Notes: generated by a model from the sequence alone, not told the origin. 64,000 bases of DNA from Anagrus nilaparvatae (GCA_022575985.1 JAKSXM010000231.1:28372501-28436500), one strand, 5' to 3'; positions 27,591-43,120 are shown, numbered from the stretch's first letter. Translations and numbers: made by a program.

Positions 27591-30500
27591 AGTCCAAAAG
27601 GCCTGAGAAATAAAAAAACAAGATATTAAAATTTAAATAGGTATCAAAAATATTGTATTTTTAGAATCTTTGGATCTACTTGTATGAAACCATTTGAATT
27701 GGTTAAAATTTTTATAAACCAAGTTTACTAATAATAAGAGACTATTCTATGTAGAGGAAAAGTAAAACAAATACGGCCCACCAGGACAGCGTAATTAAAA
27801 AACAAGATATAAATAATTTAAATAAGTATTAAAATTATTGTATATTTAGAAGAGGTGGATCCACTTTCATGAAACCATTTGAATTGGTTAAAATTCTTAT
27901 AAACCAAGTTTACTTAGAATAGAAAAATATATAAAATAGAGAAAAACTTAAACAAATACAGTCCAAAAGGCCTGAGAAATAAAAAAACATAATATAAAAA
28001 ATTTAAATAGGTATCAAAATTATTGTATTTTTATAAACGTTGGATCCACTTGCATGAAACCATTTGAATAGGTTAAAATTTTTATAAAACAAGTTTACTT
28101 ATAATGAAAAAATATGTAAAATAGAGAAAAACCTAAACAAATACAGTCAAAAAGGCCTGAGAAATAAAAAAACAAGATATAAAAAATTTAATTAGGTTTC
28201 AAAATTATTGTATTTTTATAAACGTTGGATCTACTTGCATAAAACCATTTGAATTGGTTAAAATTGTTATAAACCAATTTTACTAATAATGAGAGAATAT
28301 TCTACGTAGAGAAAAACTTAAACAAATACGGCCCTTCAGGCCAGCGTAATTAAAAAACAAGATATAAATAAATTAAATAAGTATTAAAATTATTGTATAT
28401 TTAGAAAAGGTGGATCCACTTTCATTAAACCATTTGAATAGGTTAAAATTTTTATAAAACAAGTTTACTTATAATGAAAAAATATGTAAAATAGAGAAAA
28501 ACCTTAACAAATACAGTCCAAAAAGCCTGAGAAATAAAAAAACAAGATATAAAAATTTAAATAGGTATCAAAAATATTGTATTTTTAGAATCTTTGGATC
28601 TACTTGCATGAAACCATTTGAATTTGTTAAAATTTTTATAAACCAAGTTTACTAATAATAAGAGAATATTCTACGTAGAGGAAAACTAAAACAAATACGG
28701 CCCTTCAGGCCAGCGTAATTAAAAAACAAGATATAAATAAATTAAAAAAGTATTAAAATTATTGTATATTTAGAAAAGGTGGATCCACTTTCATGAAACC
28801 ATTTGAATAGGTTAAAATTTTTATAAAACAAGTTTACTTATAATGAAAAAATATGTAAAATAGAGAAAAACCTTAACAAATACAGTCCAAAAGGCCTGAG
28901 AAATAAAAAAACAAGATATAAAAATATAAATAGGTATCAAAAATATTGTATTCTTAGAATCTTTGGATCTACTTGCTTGAAACCATTTGAATTGGTTAAA
29001 ATTTTTATAAACCAAGTTTACTAATAATAAGAGAATATTCTATGTAGAGGAAAAGTAAAACAAATACGGCCCACCAGGCCAGCGTAATTAAAAAACAAGA
29101 TATAAATAATTTAAATAAGTATTAAAATTATTGTATATTTAGAAAAGGTGGATCCACTTTCATGAAACCATTTGAATTGGTTAAAATTCTTATAAACCAA
29201 GTTTACTTAGAATAGAAAAATATATAAAATAGAGAAAAACTTAAACAAATACAGTCCAAAAGGCCTGAGAAATAAAAAAACAAGATATAAAAAATTTAAA
29301 TAGGTATCAAAATTATTGTATTTTTATAAACGTTGGATCCACTTGCATGAAACCATTTGAATAGGTTAAAATTTTTATAAAACAAGTTTACTTATAATGA
29401 AAAAATATGTAAAATAGAGAAAAACCTTAACAAATACAGTCAAAAAGGCCTGAGAAATAAAAAAACAAGATATAAAAAATTTAATTAGGTATCAAAATTA
29501 TTGTATTTTTATAAACGTTGGATCTACTTGCATAAAACCATTTGAATTGGTTAAAATTATTATAAACCAATTTTACTAATAATGAGAGAATATTCTACGT
29601 TGAGAAAAACTTAAACAAATACGGCCCTTCAGGCCAGCGTAATTAAAAAACAAGATATAAATAAATTAAATAAGTATTAAAATTATTGTATATTTAGAAA
29701 AGGTGGATCCAATATCATGAAACCATTTGAATAGGTTAAAATTTTTATAAAACAAGTTTACTTATAATGAAAAAATATGTAAAATAGAGAAAAACCTTAA
29801 CAAATACAGTCCAAAAGGCCTGAGAAATAAAAAAACAAGATATAAAAATTTAAATAGGTATCAAAAATATTGTATTTTTAGAATCTTTGGATCTACTTGC
29901 ATGAAACCATTTGAATTGGTTAAAATTTTTATAAACCAAATTTACTAATAATAAGAGAATTTTCTACGTAGAGGAAAACTAAAACAAATACGGCCCTTTA
30001 GGCCAGCGTAATTAAAAAACAAGATATAAATAAATTAAAAATGTATTAAAATTATTGTATACTTAGAAAAGGTGTATCCACTTTCATGAAACCATTTGAA
30101 TAGGTTAAAATTTTTATAAAACAAGTTTACTTATAATGAAAAAATATGTAAAATAGAGAAAAACCTTAACAAATACAGTCCAAAAGGCCTGAGAAATAAA
30201 AAAACCAGATATAAAAATATAAATAGGTATCAAAAATATTGTATTTTTAGAATCTTTGGATCTACTTGCATGAAACCATTTGAATTGGTTAAAATTTTTA
30301 TAAACCAAATTTACTAATAATAAGAGAATATTCTATGTAGAGGAAAACTAATACAAATACGGCCCAACAGGCCAGCGTAATTAAAAAACAAGATATAAAT
30401 AAATTAAATAAGTATTAAAATTATTGTATATTTAGAAAAGGTGGATCCACTTTCATGAAACCATTTGAATAGGTTAAAATTTTTATAAAACAAGTTTACT

Positions 30501-33500
30501 TATAATGAAAAAATATGTAAAATAGAGAAAAACCTTAACAAATACAGTCCAAAAGGCCTGAGAAATAAAAAAACAAGATATAAAAATATAAATAGGTATC
30601 AAAAATATTGTATTTTTAGAATCTTTGGATCTACTTGCTTGAAACCATTTGAATTGGTTAAAATTTTTATAAACCAAGTTTACTAATAATAAGAGAATAT
30701 TCTATGTAGAGGAAAACTAAAACAAATACGGCCCACCAGGCCAGCGTAATTAAAAAACAAGATATAAATAAATTAAATAAGTATTAAAATTATTGTATAT
30801 TTAGAAAAGGTGGATCCACTTTAATGAAACCATTTGAATAGGTTAAAATTTTTATAAAACAAGTTTACTTATAATGAAAAAATATGTAAAATAGAGAAAA
30901 ACCTTAACAAATACAGTCCAAAAGGCCTGAGAAATAAAAAAACAAGATATAATAATTTAAATAGGTATCAAAAATATTGAATATTTAGAATCTTTGGATC
31001 CACTTTTATGAATTCATTTGAATTGGTTAAAATTTTTATAAACCAATTTTACTAATAATGAGAGAATATTCTATGTAGAGGAAAACTAAAACAAATACGG
31101 CCCACCAGGCCAGCATAATTAAAAAACAAGATATAAATAAATTAAATAAGTATTAAAATTATTGTATATTTAGAAAAGGTGGATCCACTTTAATGAAACC
31201 ATTTGAATAGGTTAAAATTTTTATAAAACAAGTTTACTTATAATGAAAAAATATGTAAAATAGAGAAAAACCTTAACAAATACAGTTCAAAAGGCCTGAG
31301 AAATAAAAAAACAAGATATAATAATTTAAATAGGTATCAAAAATATTGTATTTTTAGAATCTTTGGATCCACTTTTATGAATTCATTTGAATTGGTTAAA
31401 ATTTTTATAAACCAATTTTACTAATAATGAGAGAATATTCTACGTAGAGGAAAACTAAAACAAATACGGCCCTTCAGGCCAGCGTAATTAAAAAACAAGA
31501 TATAAATAAATTAAAAAAGTATTAAAATTATTGTATATTTAGAAAAGGTGGATCCACTTTCATGAAACCATTTGAATAGGTTAAAATTTTTATAAAACAA
31601 GTTTACTTATAATGAAAAAATATGTAAAATAGAGAAAACCTTATCAAATACAGTCCAAAAGGCCTGAGAAATAAAAAAACAAGATATAAAAATATAAATA
31701 GGTATCAAAAATATTGTATTTTTAGAATCTTTGGATCTACTTGCTTGAAACCATTTGAATTGGTTAAAATTTTTATAAACCAAGTTTACTAATAATAAGA
31801 GAATATTCTATGTAGAGGAAAACTAAAACAAATACGGCCCACCAGGCCAGCGTAATTAAAAAACAAGATATAAATAATTTAAATAAGTATTAAAATTATT
31901 GTATATTTAGAAAAGGTGGATCCACTTTCATGAAACCATTTGAATTGGTTAAAATTCTTATAAACCAAGTTTACTTAGAATAGAAAAATATATAAAATAG
32001 AGAAAAACTTAAACAAATACAGTCCAAAAGGCCTGAGAAATAAAAAAACATAATATAAAAAATTTAAATAGGTATCAAAATTATTGTATTTTTATAAACG
32101 TTGGATCCACTTGCATGAAACCATTTGAATAGGTTAAAATTTTTATAAAACAAGTTTACTTATAATGAAAAAATATGTAAAATAGAGAAAAACCTAAACA
32201 AATACAGTCAAAAAGGCCTGAGAAATAAAAAAACAAGATATAAAAAATTTAATTAGGTTTCAAAATTATTGTATTTTTATAAACGTTGGATCTACTTGCA
32301 TAAAACCATTTGAATTGGTTAAAATTGTTATAAACCAATTTTACTAATAATGAGAGAATATTCTACGTAGAGAAAAACTTAAACAAATACGGCCCTTCAG
32401 GCCAGCGTAATTAAAAAACAAGATATAAATAAATTAAATAAGTATTAAAATTATTGTATATTTAGAAAAGGTGGATCCACTTTTATGAAACCATTTGAAT
32501 AGGTTAAAATTTTTATAAAACAAGTTTACTTATAATGAAAAGTATGTAAAATAGAGAAAAACCTTAACAAATACAGTCCAAAAGGCCTGAGAAATAAAAA
32601 AACAAGATATTAAAATTTAAATAGGTATCAAAAATATTGTATTTTTAGAATCTTTGGATCTACTTGCATGAAACTATTTGAATTGGTTAAAATTTTTATA
32701 AACCAAATTTACTAATAATAAGAGAATATTCTACGTAGAGGAAAACTAAAACAAATACGGCCCACCAGGCCAGCGTAATTAAAAAACAAGATATAAATAA
32801 ATTAAATAAGTATTAAAATTATTGTATATTTAGAAAAGGTGGATCCACTTTCATGAAACCATTTGAATAGGTTAAAATTTTTATAAAACAAGTTTACTTA
32901 TAATGAAAAAATATGTAAAATAGAGAAAAACCTTAACAAATACAGTCCAAAAAGCCTGAGAAATAAAAAAACAAGATATAAAAATTTAAATAGGTATCAA
33001 AAATATTGTATTTTTAGAATCTTTGGATCTACTTGCATGAAACCATTTGAATTGGTTAAAATTTTTATAAACCAAGTTTACTAATAATAAGAGAATATTC
33101 TACGTAGAGGAAAACTAAAACAAATACGGCCCTTCAGGCCAGCGTAATTAAAAAACAAGATATAAATAAATTAAAAAAGTATTAAAATTATTGTATATTT
33201 AGAAAAGGTGGATCCACTTTCATTAAACCATTTGAATAGGTTAAAATTTTTATAAAACAAGTTTACTTATAATGAAAAAATATGTAAAATAGAGAAAAAC
33301 CTTAACAAATACAGTCCAAAAGGCCTGAGAAATAAAAAAACAAGATATAAAAATTTAAATAGGTATCAAAAATATTGTTTTTTTAGAATCTTTGGATCTA
33401 CTTGCATGAAACCATTTGAATTGGTTAAAATTTTTATAAACCAAATTTACTAATAATAAGAGAATATTCTACGTAGAGGAAAACTAAAACAAATACGGCC

Positions 33501-35370
33501 CTTCAGGCCAGCGTAATTAAAAAACAAGATATAAATAAATTAAAAAAGTATCAAAATTATTGTATTTTTATAAACGTTGGATCCACTTGCATGAAACCAT
33601 TTGAATAGGTTAAAATTTTTATAAAACAAGTTTACTTATAATGAAAAAATATGTAAAATAGAGAAAAACCTAAACAAATACAGTCAAAAAGGCCTGAGAA
33701 ATAAAAAAACAAGATATAAAAAATTTAATTAGGTATCAAAATTATTGTATTTTTATAAACGTTGGATCTACTTGCATAAAACCATTTGAATTGGTTAAAA
33801 TTGTTATAAACCAATTTTACTAATAATGAGAGAATATTCTACGTAGAGAAAAACTTAAACAAATACGGCCCTTCAGGCCAGCGTAATTAAAAAACAAGAT
33901 ATAAATAAATTAAATAAGTATTAAAATTATTGTATATTTAGAAAAGGTGGATCCACTTTTATGAAACCATTTGAATAGGTTAAAATTTTTATAAAACAAG
34001 TTTACTTATAATAAAAAATATGTAAAATAGAGAAAAACCTTAACAAATACAGTCCAAAAGGCCTGAAAAATAAAAAAACAAGATATAAAAATTTAAATAG
34101 GTATCAAAGATATTGTATTTTTAGAATCTTTGGATCTACTTGCATGAAACCATTTGAATTGGTTAAAATTTTTATAAACCAAGTTTACTAATAATAAGAG
34201 AATATTCTACCTAGAGGAAAACTAAAACAAATACGGCCCTTCAGGCCAGCGTAATTAAAAAACAAGATATAAATAAATTAAAAAAGTATTAAAATTATTG
34301 TATATTTAGAAAAGGTGGATCCACTTTCATGAAACCATTTGAATTGGTTAAAATTCTTATAAACCAAGTTTACTTAGAATAGAAAAATATATAAAATAGA
34401 GAAAAACTTAAACAAATACAGTCCAAAAGGCCTGAGAAATAAAAAAACAAGATATAAAAAATTTAAATAGGTATCAAAATTATTGTATTTTTATAAACGT
34501 TGGATCCACTTGCATGAAACCATTTGAATAGGTTAAAATTTTTATAAAACAAGTTTACTTATAATGAAAAAATATGTAAAATAGAGAAAAACCTTAACAA
34601 ATACAGTCAAAAAGGCCTGAGAAATAAAAAAACAAGATATAAAAAATTTAATTAGGTATCAAAATTATTGTATTTTTATAAACGTTGGATCTACTTGCAT
34701 AAAACCATTTGAATTGGTTAAAATTATTATAAACCAATTTTACTAATAATGAGAGAATATTCTACGTTGAGAAAAACTTAAACAAATACGGCCCTTCAGG
34801 CCAGCGTAATTAAAAAACAAGATATAAATAAATTAAATAAGTATTAAAATTATTGTATATTTAGAAAAGGTGGATCCAATATCATGAAACCATTTGAATA
34901 GGTTAAAATTTTTATAAAACAAGTTTACTTATAATGAAAAAATATGTAAAATAGAGAAAAACCTTAACAAATACAGTCCAAAAGGCCTGAGAAATAAAAA
35001 AACAAGATATAAAAATTTAAATAGGTATCAAAAATATTGTATTTTTAGAATCTTTGGATCTACTTGCATGAAACCATTTGAATTGGTTAAAATTTTTATA
35101 AACCAAATTTACTAATAATAAGAGAATTTTCTACGTAGAGGAAAACTAAAACAAATACGGCCCTTTAGGCCAGCGTAATTAAAAAACAAGATATAAATAA
35201 ATTAAAAATGTATTAAAATTATTGTATACTTAGAAAAGGTGTATCCACTTTCATGAAACCATTTGAATAGGTTAAAATTTTTATAAAACAAGTTTACTTA
35301 TAATGAAAAAATATGTAAAATAGAGAAAAACCTTAACAAATACAGTCCAAAAGGCCTGAGAAATAAAAAA
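27591..35370. repeat. 42-monomer tandem duplication, copy 1 (7753 bp)
   Basis: The next 7.75 kb repeats this segment at exactly +7753 bp. Matching landmarks are GGACAGCG (27784 and 35537), GGATCCAATATC (29705 and 37458, 34872 and 42625), the M2::D1 hybrid (33394 and 41147), CAGTTC (31283 and 39036) and ATTGAATATTTAG (near 30978 and 38731). I found almost no differences between copies by eye, so this looks recent. The unit itself contains a partial 28-monomer internal repeat (29335 to 34502, +5167 bp). The right boundary falls inside the monomer 35241-35424. Confidence 0.92.
33394..33578. repeat. M2::D1 hybrid monomer (first of four)
   Basis: An M2 head and core (GGATCTACTTGC..AGGCCAGCG) is joined at about base 155 of the monomer, within AAAGTAT, to a D1 tail (TCAAAATTATTGTATTTTTA..AACGTT). 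Length stays 185 bp. Identical hybrids occur at 41147-41331, 50374-50558 and 59601-59785. Each is preceded by an M1 with TTGTTTTTTTAG, so all four probably descend from one crossover. Confidence 0.9.
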
Positions 35371-35424
35371 ACAAGATATTAAAATTTAAATAGGTATCAA
35401 AAATATTGTATTTTTAGAATCTTT
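35241..35424. repeat. Hybrid M1 monomer at the 42-mer duplication junction
   Basis: The first part (GTATCCACTTTCATG, CCTTAACAAATAC) is the rare GTATCC-type M1 also found at 30074, 37827, 42994, 47054 and 63665. The second part (AAGATATTAAAATTT) belongs to the M1 type starting near 27487. This is what one unequal crossover between two M1 monomers 42 repeats apart would leave. Monomer length stays 184 bp, so the exchange was in register. Confidence 0.85.
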
Positions 35425-38400
35425 GGATCTACTTGTATGAAACCATTTGAATTGGTTAAAATTTTTATAAACCAAGTTTACTAATAATAAGAGACTATTC
35501 TATGTAGAGGAAAAGTAAAACAAATACGGCCCACCAGGACAGCGTAATTAAAAAACAAGATATAAATAATTTAAATAAGTATTAAAATTATTGTATATTT
35601 AGAAGAGGTGGATCCACTTTCATGAAACCATTTGAATTGGTTAAAATTCTTATAAACCAAGTTTACTTAGAATAGAAAAATATATAAAATAGAGAAAAAC
35701 TTAAACAAATACAGTCCAAAAGGCCTGAGAAATAAAAAAACATAATATAAAAAATTTAAATAGGTATCAAAATTATTGTATTTTTATAAACGTTGGATCC
35801 ACTTGCATGAAACCATTTGAATAGGTTAAAATTTTTATAAAACAAGTTTACTTATAATGAAAAAATATGTAAAATAGAGAAAAACCTAAACAAATACAGT
35901 CAAAAAGGCCTGAGAAATAAAAAAACAAGATATAAAAAATTTAATTAGGTTTCAAAATTATTGTATTTTTATAAACGTTGGATCTACTTGCATAAAACCA
36001 TTTGAATTGGTTAAAATTGTTATAAACCAATTTTACTAATAATGAGAGAATATTCTACGTAGAGAAAAACTTAAACAAATACGGCCCTTCAGGCCAGCGT
36101 AATTAAAAAACAAGATATAAATAAATTAAATAAGTATTAAAATTATTGTATATTTAGAAAAGGTGGATCCACTTTCATTAAACCATTTGAATAGGTTAAA
36201 ATTTTTATAAAACAAGTTTACTTATAATGAAAAAATATGTAAAATAGAGAAAAACCTTAACAAATACAGTCCAAAAAGCCTGAGAAATAAAAAAACAAGA
36301 TATAAAAATTTAAATAGGTATCAAAAATATTGTATTTTTAGAATCTTTGGATCTACTTGCATGAAACCATTTGAATTTGTTAAAATTTTTATAAACCAAG
36401 TTTACTAATAATAAGAGAATATTCTACGTAGAGGAAAACTAAAACAAATACGGCCCTTCAGGCCAGCGTAATTAAAAAACAAGATATAAATAAATTAAAA
36501 AAGTATTAAAATTATTGTATATTTAGAAAAGGTGGATCCACTTTCATGAAACCATTTGAATAGGTTAAAATTTTTATAAAACAAGTTTACTTATAATGAA
36601 AAAATATGTAAAATAGAGAAAAACCTTAACAAATACAGTCCAAAAGGCCTGAGAAATAAAAAAACAAGATATAAAAATATAAATAGGTATCAAAAATATT
36701 GTATTCTTAGAATCTTTGGATCTACTTGCTTGAAACCATTTGAATTGGTTAAAATTTTTATAAACCAAGTTTACTAATAATAAGAGAATATTCTATGTAG
36801 AGGAAAAGTAAAACAAATACGGCCCACCAGGCCAGCGTAATTAAAAAACAAGATATAAATAATTTAAATAAGTATTAAAATTATTGTATATTTAGAAAAG
36901 GTGGATCCACTTTCATGAAACCATTTGAATTGGTTAAAATTCTTATAAACCAAGTTTACTTAGAATAGAAAAATATATAAAATAGAGAAAAACTTAAACA
37001 AATACAGTCCAAAAGGCCTGAGAAATAAAAAAACAAGATATAAAAAATTTAAATAGGTATCAAAATTATTGTATTTTTATAAACGTTGGATCCACTTGCA
37101 TGAAACCATTTGAATAGGTTAAAATTTTTATAAAACAAGTTTACTTATAATGAAAAAATATGTAAAATAGAGAAAAACCTTAACAAATACAGTCAAAAAG
37201 GCCTGAGAAATAAAAAAACAAGATATAAAAAATTTAATTAGGTATCAAAATTATTGTATTTTTATAAACGTTGGATCTACTTGCATAAAACCATTTGAAT
37301 TGGTTAAAATTATTATAAACCAATTTTACTAATAATGAGAGAATATTCTACGTTGAGAAAAACTTAAACAAATACGGCCCTTCAGGCCAGCGTAATTAAA
37401 AAACAAGATATAAATAAATTAAATAAGTATTAAAATTATTGTATATTTAGAAAAGGTGGATCCAATATCATGAAACCATTTGAATAGGTTAAAATTTTTA
37501 TAAAACAAGTTTACTTATAATGAAAAAATATGTAAAATAGAGAAAAACCTTAACAAATACAGTCCAAAAGGCCTGAGAAATAAAAAAACAAGATATAAAA
37601 ATTTAAATAGGTATCAAAAATATTGTATTTTTAGAATCTTTGGATCTACTTGCATGAAACCATTTGAATTGGTTAAAATTTTTATAAACCAAATTTACTA
37701 ATAATAAGAGAATTTTCTACGTAGAGGAAAACTAAAACAAATACGGCCCTTTAGGCCAGCGTAATTAAAAAACAAGATATAAATAAATTAAAAATGTATT
37801 AAAATTATTGTATACTTAGAAAAGGTGTATCCACTTTCATGAAACCATTTGAATAGGTTAAAATTTTTATAAAACAAGTTTACTTATAATGAAAAAATAT
37901 GTAAAATAGAGAAAAACCTTAACAAATACAGTCCAAAAGGCCTGAGAAATAAAAAAACCAGATATAAAAATATAAATAGGTATCAAAAATATTGTATTTT
38001 TAGAATCTTTGGATCTACTTGCATGAAACCATTTGAATTGGTTAAAATTTTTATAAACCAAATTTACTAATAATAAGAGAATATTCTATGTAGAGGAAAA
38101 CTAATACAAATACGGCCCAACAGGCCAGCGTAATTAAAAAACAAGATATAAATAAATTAAATAAGTATTAAAATTATTGTATATTTAGAAAAGGTGGATC
38201 CACTTTCATGAAACCATTTGAATAGGTTAAAATTTTTATAAAACAAGTTTACTTATAATGAAAAAATATGTAAAATAGAGAAAAACCTTAACAAATACAG
38301 TCCAAAAGGCCTGAGAAATAAAAAAACAAGATATAAAAATATAAATAGGTATCAAAAATATTGTATTTTTAGAATCTTTGGATCTACTTGCTTGAAACCA

Positions 38401-41400
38401 TTTGAATTGGTTAAAATTTTTATAAACCAAGTTTACTAATAATAAGAGAATATTCTATGTAGAGGAAAACTAAAACAAATACGGCCCACCAGGCCAGCGT
38501 AATTAAAAAACAAGATATAAATAAATTAAATAAGTATTAAAATTATTGTATATTTAGAAAAGGTGGATCCACTTTAATGAAACCATTTGAATAGGTTAAA
38601 ATTTTTATAAAACAAGTTTACTTATAATGAAAAAATATGTAAAATAGAGAAAAACCTTAACAAATACAGTCCAAAAGGCCTGAGAAATAAAAAAACAAGA
38701 TATAATAATTTAAATAGGTATCAAAAATATTGAATATTTAGAATCTTTGGATCCACTTTTATGAATTCATTTGAATTGGTTAAAATTTTTATAAACCAAT
38801 TTTACTAATAATGAGAGAATATTCTATGTAGAGGAAAACTAAAACAAATACGGCCCACCAGGCCAGCATAATTAAAAAACAAGATATAAATAAATTAAAT
38901 AAGTATTAAAATTATTGTATATTTAGAAAAGGTGGATCCACTTTAATGAAACCATTTGAATAGGTTAAAATTTTTATAAAACAAGTTTACTTATAATGAA
39001 AAAATATGTAAAATAGAGAAAAACCTTAACAAATACAGTTCAAAAGGCCTGAGAAATAAAAAAACAAGATATAATAATTTAAATAGGTATCAAAAATATT
39101 GTATTTTTAGAATCTTTGGATCCACTTTTATGAATTCATTTGAATTGGTTAAAATTTTTATAAACCAATTTTACTAATAATGAGAGAATATTCTACGTAG
39201 AGGAAAACTAAAACAAATACGGCCCTTCAGGCCAGCGTAATTAAAAAACAAGATATAAATAAATTAAAAAAGTATTAAAATTATTGTATATTTAGAAAAG
39301 GTGGATCCACTTTCATGAAACCATTTGAATAGGTTAAAATTTTTATAAAACAAGTTTACTTATAATGAAAAAATATGTAAAATAGAGAAAACCTTATCAA
39401 ATACAGTCCAAAAGGCCTGAGAAATAAAAAAACAAGATATAAAAATATAAATAGGTATCAAAAATATTGTATTTTTAGAATCTTTGGATCTACTTGCTTG
39501 AAACCATTTGAATTGGTTAAAATTTTTATAAACCAAGTTTACTAATAATAAGAGAATATTCTATGTAGAGGAAAACTAAAACAAATACGGCCCACCAGGC
39601 CAGCGTAATTAAAAAACAAGATATAAATAATTTAAATAAGTATTAAAATTATTGTATATTTAGAAAAGGTGGATCCACTTTCATGAAACCATTTGAATTG
39701 GTTAAAATTCTTATAAACCAAGTTTACTTAGAATAGAAAAATATATAAAATAGAGAAAAACTTAAACAAATACAGTCCAAAAGGCCTGAGAAATAAAAAA
39801 ACATAATATAAAAAATTTAAATAGGTATCAAAATTATTGTATTTTTATAAACGTTGGATCCACTTGCATGAAACCATTTGAATAGGTTAAAATTTTTATA
39901 AAACAAGTTTACTTATAATGAAAAAATATGTAAAATAGAGAAAAACCTAAACAAATACAGTCAAAAAGGCCTGAGAAATAAAAAAACAAGATATAAAAAA
40001 TTTAATTAGGTTTCAAAATTATTGTATTTTTATAAACGTTGGATCTACTTGCATAAAACCATTTGAATTGGTTAAAATTGTTATAAACCAATTTTACTAA
40101 TAATGAGAGAATATTCTACGTAGAGAAAAACTTAAACAAATACGGCCCTTCAGGCCAGCGTAATTAAAAAACAAGATATAAATAAATTAAATAAGTATTA
40201 AAATTATTGTATATTTAGAAAAGGTGGATCCACTTTTATGAAACCATTTGAATAGGTTAAAATTTTTATAAAACAAGTTTACTTATAATGAAAAGTATGT
40301 AAAATAGAGAAAAACCTTAACAAATACAGTCCAAAAGGCCTGAGAAATAAAAAAACAAGATATTAAAATTTAAATAGGTATCAAAAATATTGTATTTTTA
40401 GAATCTTTGGATCTACTTGCATGAAACTATTTGAATTGGTTAAAATTTTTATAAACCAAATTTACTAATAATAAGAGAATATTCTACGTAGAGGAAAACT
40501 AAAACAAATACGGCCCACCAGGCCAGCGTAATTAAAAAACAAGATATAAATAAATTAAATAAGTATTAAAATTATTGTATATTTAGAAAAGGTGGATCCA
40601 CTTTCATGAAACCATTTGAATAGGTTAAAATTTTTATAAAACAAGTTTACTTATAATGAAAAAATATGTAAAATAGAGAAAAACCTTAACAAATACAGTC
40701 CAAAAAGCCTGAGAAATAAAAAAACAAGATATAAAAATTTAAATAGGTATCAAAAATATTGTATTTTTAGAATCTTTGGATCTACTTGCATGAAACCATT
40801 TGAATTGGTTAAAATTTTTATAAACCAAGTTTACTAATAATAAGAGAATATTCTACGTAGAGGAAAACTAAAACAAATACGGCCCTTCAGGCCAGCGTAA
40901 TTAAAAAACAAGATATAAATAAATTAAAAAAGTATTAAAATTATTGTATATTTAGAAAAGGTGGATCCACTTTCATTAAACCATTTGAATAGGTTAAAAT
41001 TTTTATAAAACAAGTTTACTTATAATGAAAAAATATGTAAAATAGAGAAAAACCTTAACAAATACAGTCCAAAAGGCCTGAGAAATAAAAAAACAAGATA
41101 TAAAAATTTAAATAGGTATCAAAAATATTGTTTTTTTAGAATCTTTGGATCTACTTGCATGAAACCATTTGAATTGGTTAAAATTTTTATAAACCAAATT
41201 TACTAATAATAAGAGAATATTCTACGTAGAGGAAAACTAAAACAAATACGGCCCTTCAGGCCAGCGTAATTAAAAAACAAGATATAAATAAATTAAAAAA
41301 GTATCAAAATTATTGTATTTTTATAAACGTTGGATCCACTTGCATGAAACCATTTGAATAGGTTAAAATTTTTATAAAACAAGTTTACTTATAATGAAAA

Positions 41401-43120
41401 AATATGTAAAATAGAGAAAAACCTAAACAAATACAGTCAAAAAGGCCTGAGAAATAAAAAAACAAGATATAAAAAATTTAATTAGGTATCAAAATTATTG
41501 TATTTTTATAAACGTTGGATCTACTTGCATAAAACCATTTGAATTGGTTAAAATTGTTATAAACCAATTTTACTAATAATGAGAGAATATTCTACGTAGA
41601 GAAAAACTTAAACAAATACGGCCCTTCAGGCCAGCGTAATTAAAAAACAAGATATAAATAAATTAAATAAGTATTAAAATTATTGTATATTTAGAAAAGG
41701 TGGATCCACTTTTATGAAACCATTTGAATAGGTTAAAATTTTTATAAAACAAGTTTACTTATAATAAAAAATATGTAAAATAGAGAAAAACCTTAACAAA
41801 TACAGTCCAAAAGGCCTGAAAAATAAAAAAACAAGATATAAAAATTTAAATAGGTATCAAAGATATTGTATTTTTAGAATCTTTGGATCTACTTGCATGA
41901 AACCATTTGAATTGGTTAAAATTTTTATAAACCAAGTTTACTAATAATAAGAGAATATTCTACCTAGAGGAAAACTAAAACAAATACGGCCCTTCAGGCC
42001 AGCGTAATTAAAAAACAAGATATAAATAAATTAAAAAAGTATTAAAATTATTGTATATTTAGAAAAGGTGGATCCACTTTCATGAAACCATTTGAATTGG
42101 TTAAAATTCTTATAAACCAAGTTTACTTAGAATAGAAAAATATATAAAATAGAGAAAAACTTAAACAAATACAGTCCAAAAGGCCTGAGAAATAAAAAAA
42201 CAAGATATAAAAAATTTAAATAGGTATCAAAATTATTGTATTTTTATAAACGTTGGATCCACTTGCATGAAACCATTTGAATAGGTTAAAATTTTTATAA
42301 AACAAGTTTACTTATAATGAAAAAATATGTAAAATAGAGAAAAACCTTAACAAATACAGTCAAAAAGGCCTGAGAAATAAAAAAACAAGATATAAAAAAT
42401 TTAATTAGGTATCAAAATTATTGTATTTTTATAAACGTTGGATCTACTTGCATAAAACCATTTGAATTGGTTAAAATTATTATAAACCAATTTTACTAAT
42501 AATGAGAGAATATTCTACGATGAGAAAAACTTAAACAAATACGGCCCTTCAGGCCAGCGTAATTAAAAAACAAGATATAAATAAATTAAATAAGTATTAA
42601 AATTATTGTATATTTAGAAAAGGTGGATCCAATATCATGAAACCATTTGAATAGGTTAAAATTTTTATAAAACAAGTTTACTTATAATGAAAAAATATGT
42701 AAAATAGAGAAAAACCTTAACAAATACAGTCCAAAAGGCCTGAGAAATAAAAAAACAAGATATAAAAATTTAAATAGGTATCAAAAATATTGTATTTTTA
42801 GAATCTTTGGATCTACTTGCATGAAACCATTTGAATTGGTTAAAATTTTTATAAACCAAATTTACTAATAATAAGAGAATTTTCTACGTAGAGGAAAACT
42901 AAAACAAATACGGCCCTTTAGGCCAGCGTAATTAAAAAACAAGATATAAATAAATTAAAAATGTATTAAAATTATTGTATACTTAGAAAAGGTGTATCCA
43001 CTTTCATGAAACCATTTGAATAGGTTAAAATTTTTATAAAACAAGTTTACTTATAATGAAAAAATATGTAAAATAGAGAAAAACCTTAACAAATACAGTC
43101 CAAAAGGCCTGAGAAATAAA
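35371..43120. repeat. 42-monomer tandem duplication, copy 2
   Basis: Copy of 27591-35370 at +7753 bp. A visible private change is CTACGATGAG near 42517, where copy 1 has CTACGTTGAG. Identity ends inside the M1 monomer that starts at 42994: from about 43.12 kb it reads AAAACCAGATAT with ATATAAATAGG, whereas the matching position in copy 1 reads AACAAGATATTAAAATTT. About 36.9-40.96 kb also matches 42.07-46.13 kb at +5167 bp. Confidence 0.92.
41147..41331. repeat. M2::D1 hybrid monomer (second copy)
   Basis: The +7753 bp copy of the hybrid at 33394, carried along by the 42-monomer duplication. The interval from the previous D2 is 8 monomers, an even number, as expected when one monomer is lost by fusing M2 and D1. 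Confidence 0.9.
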
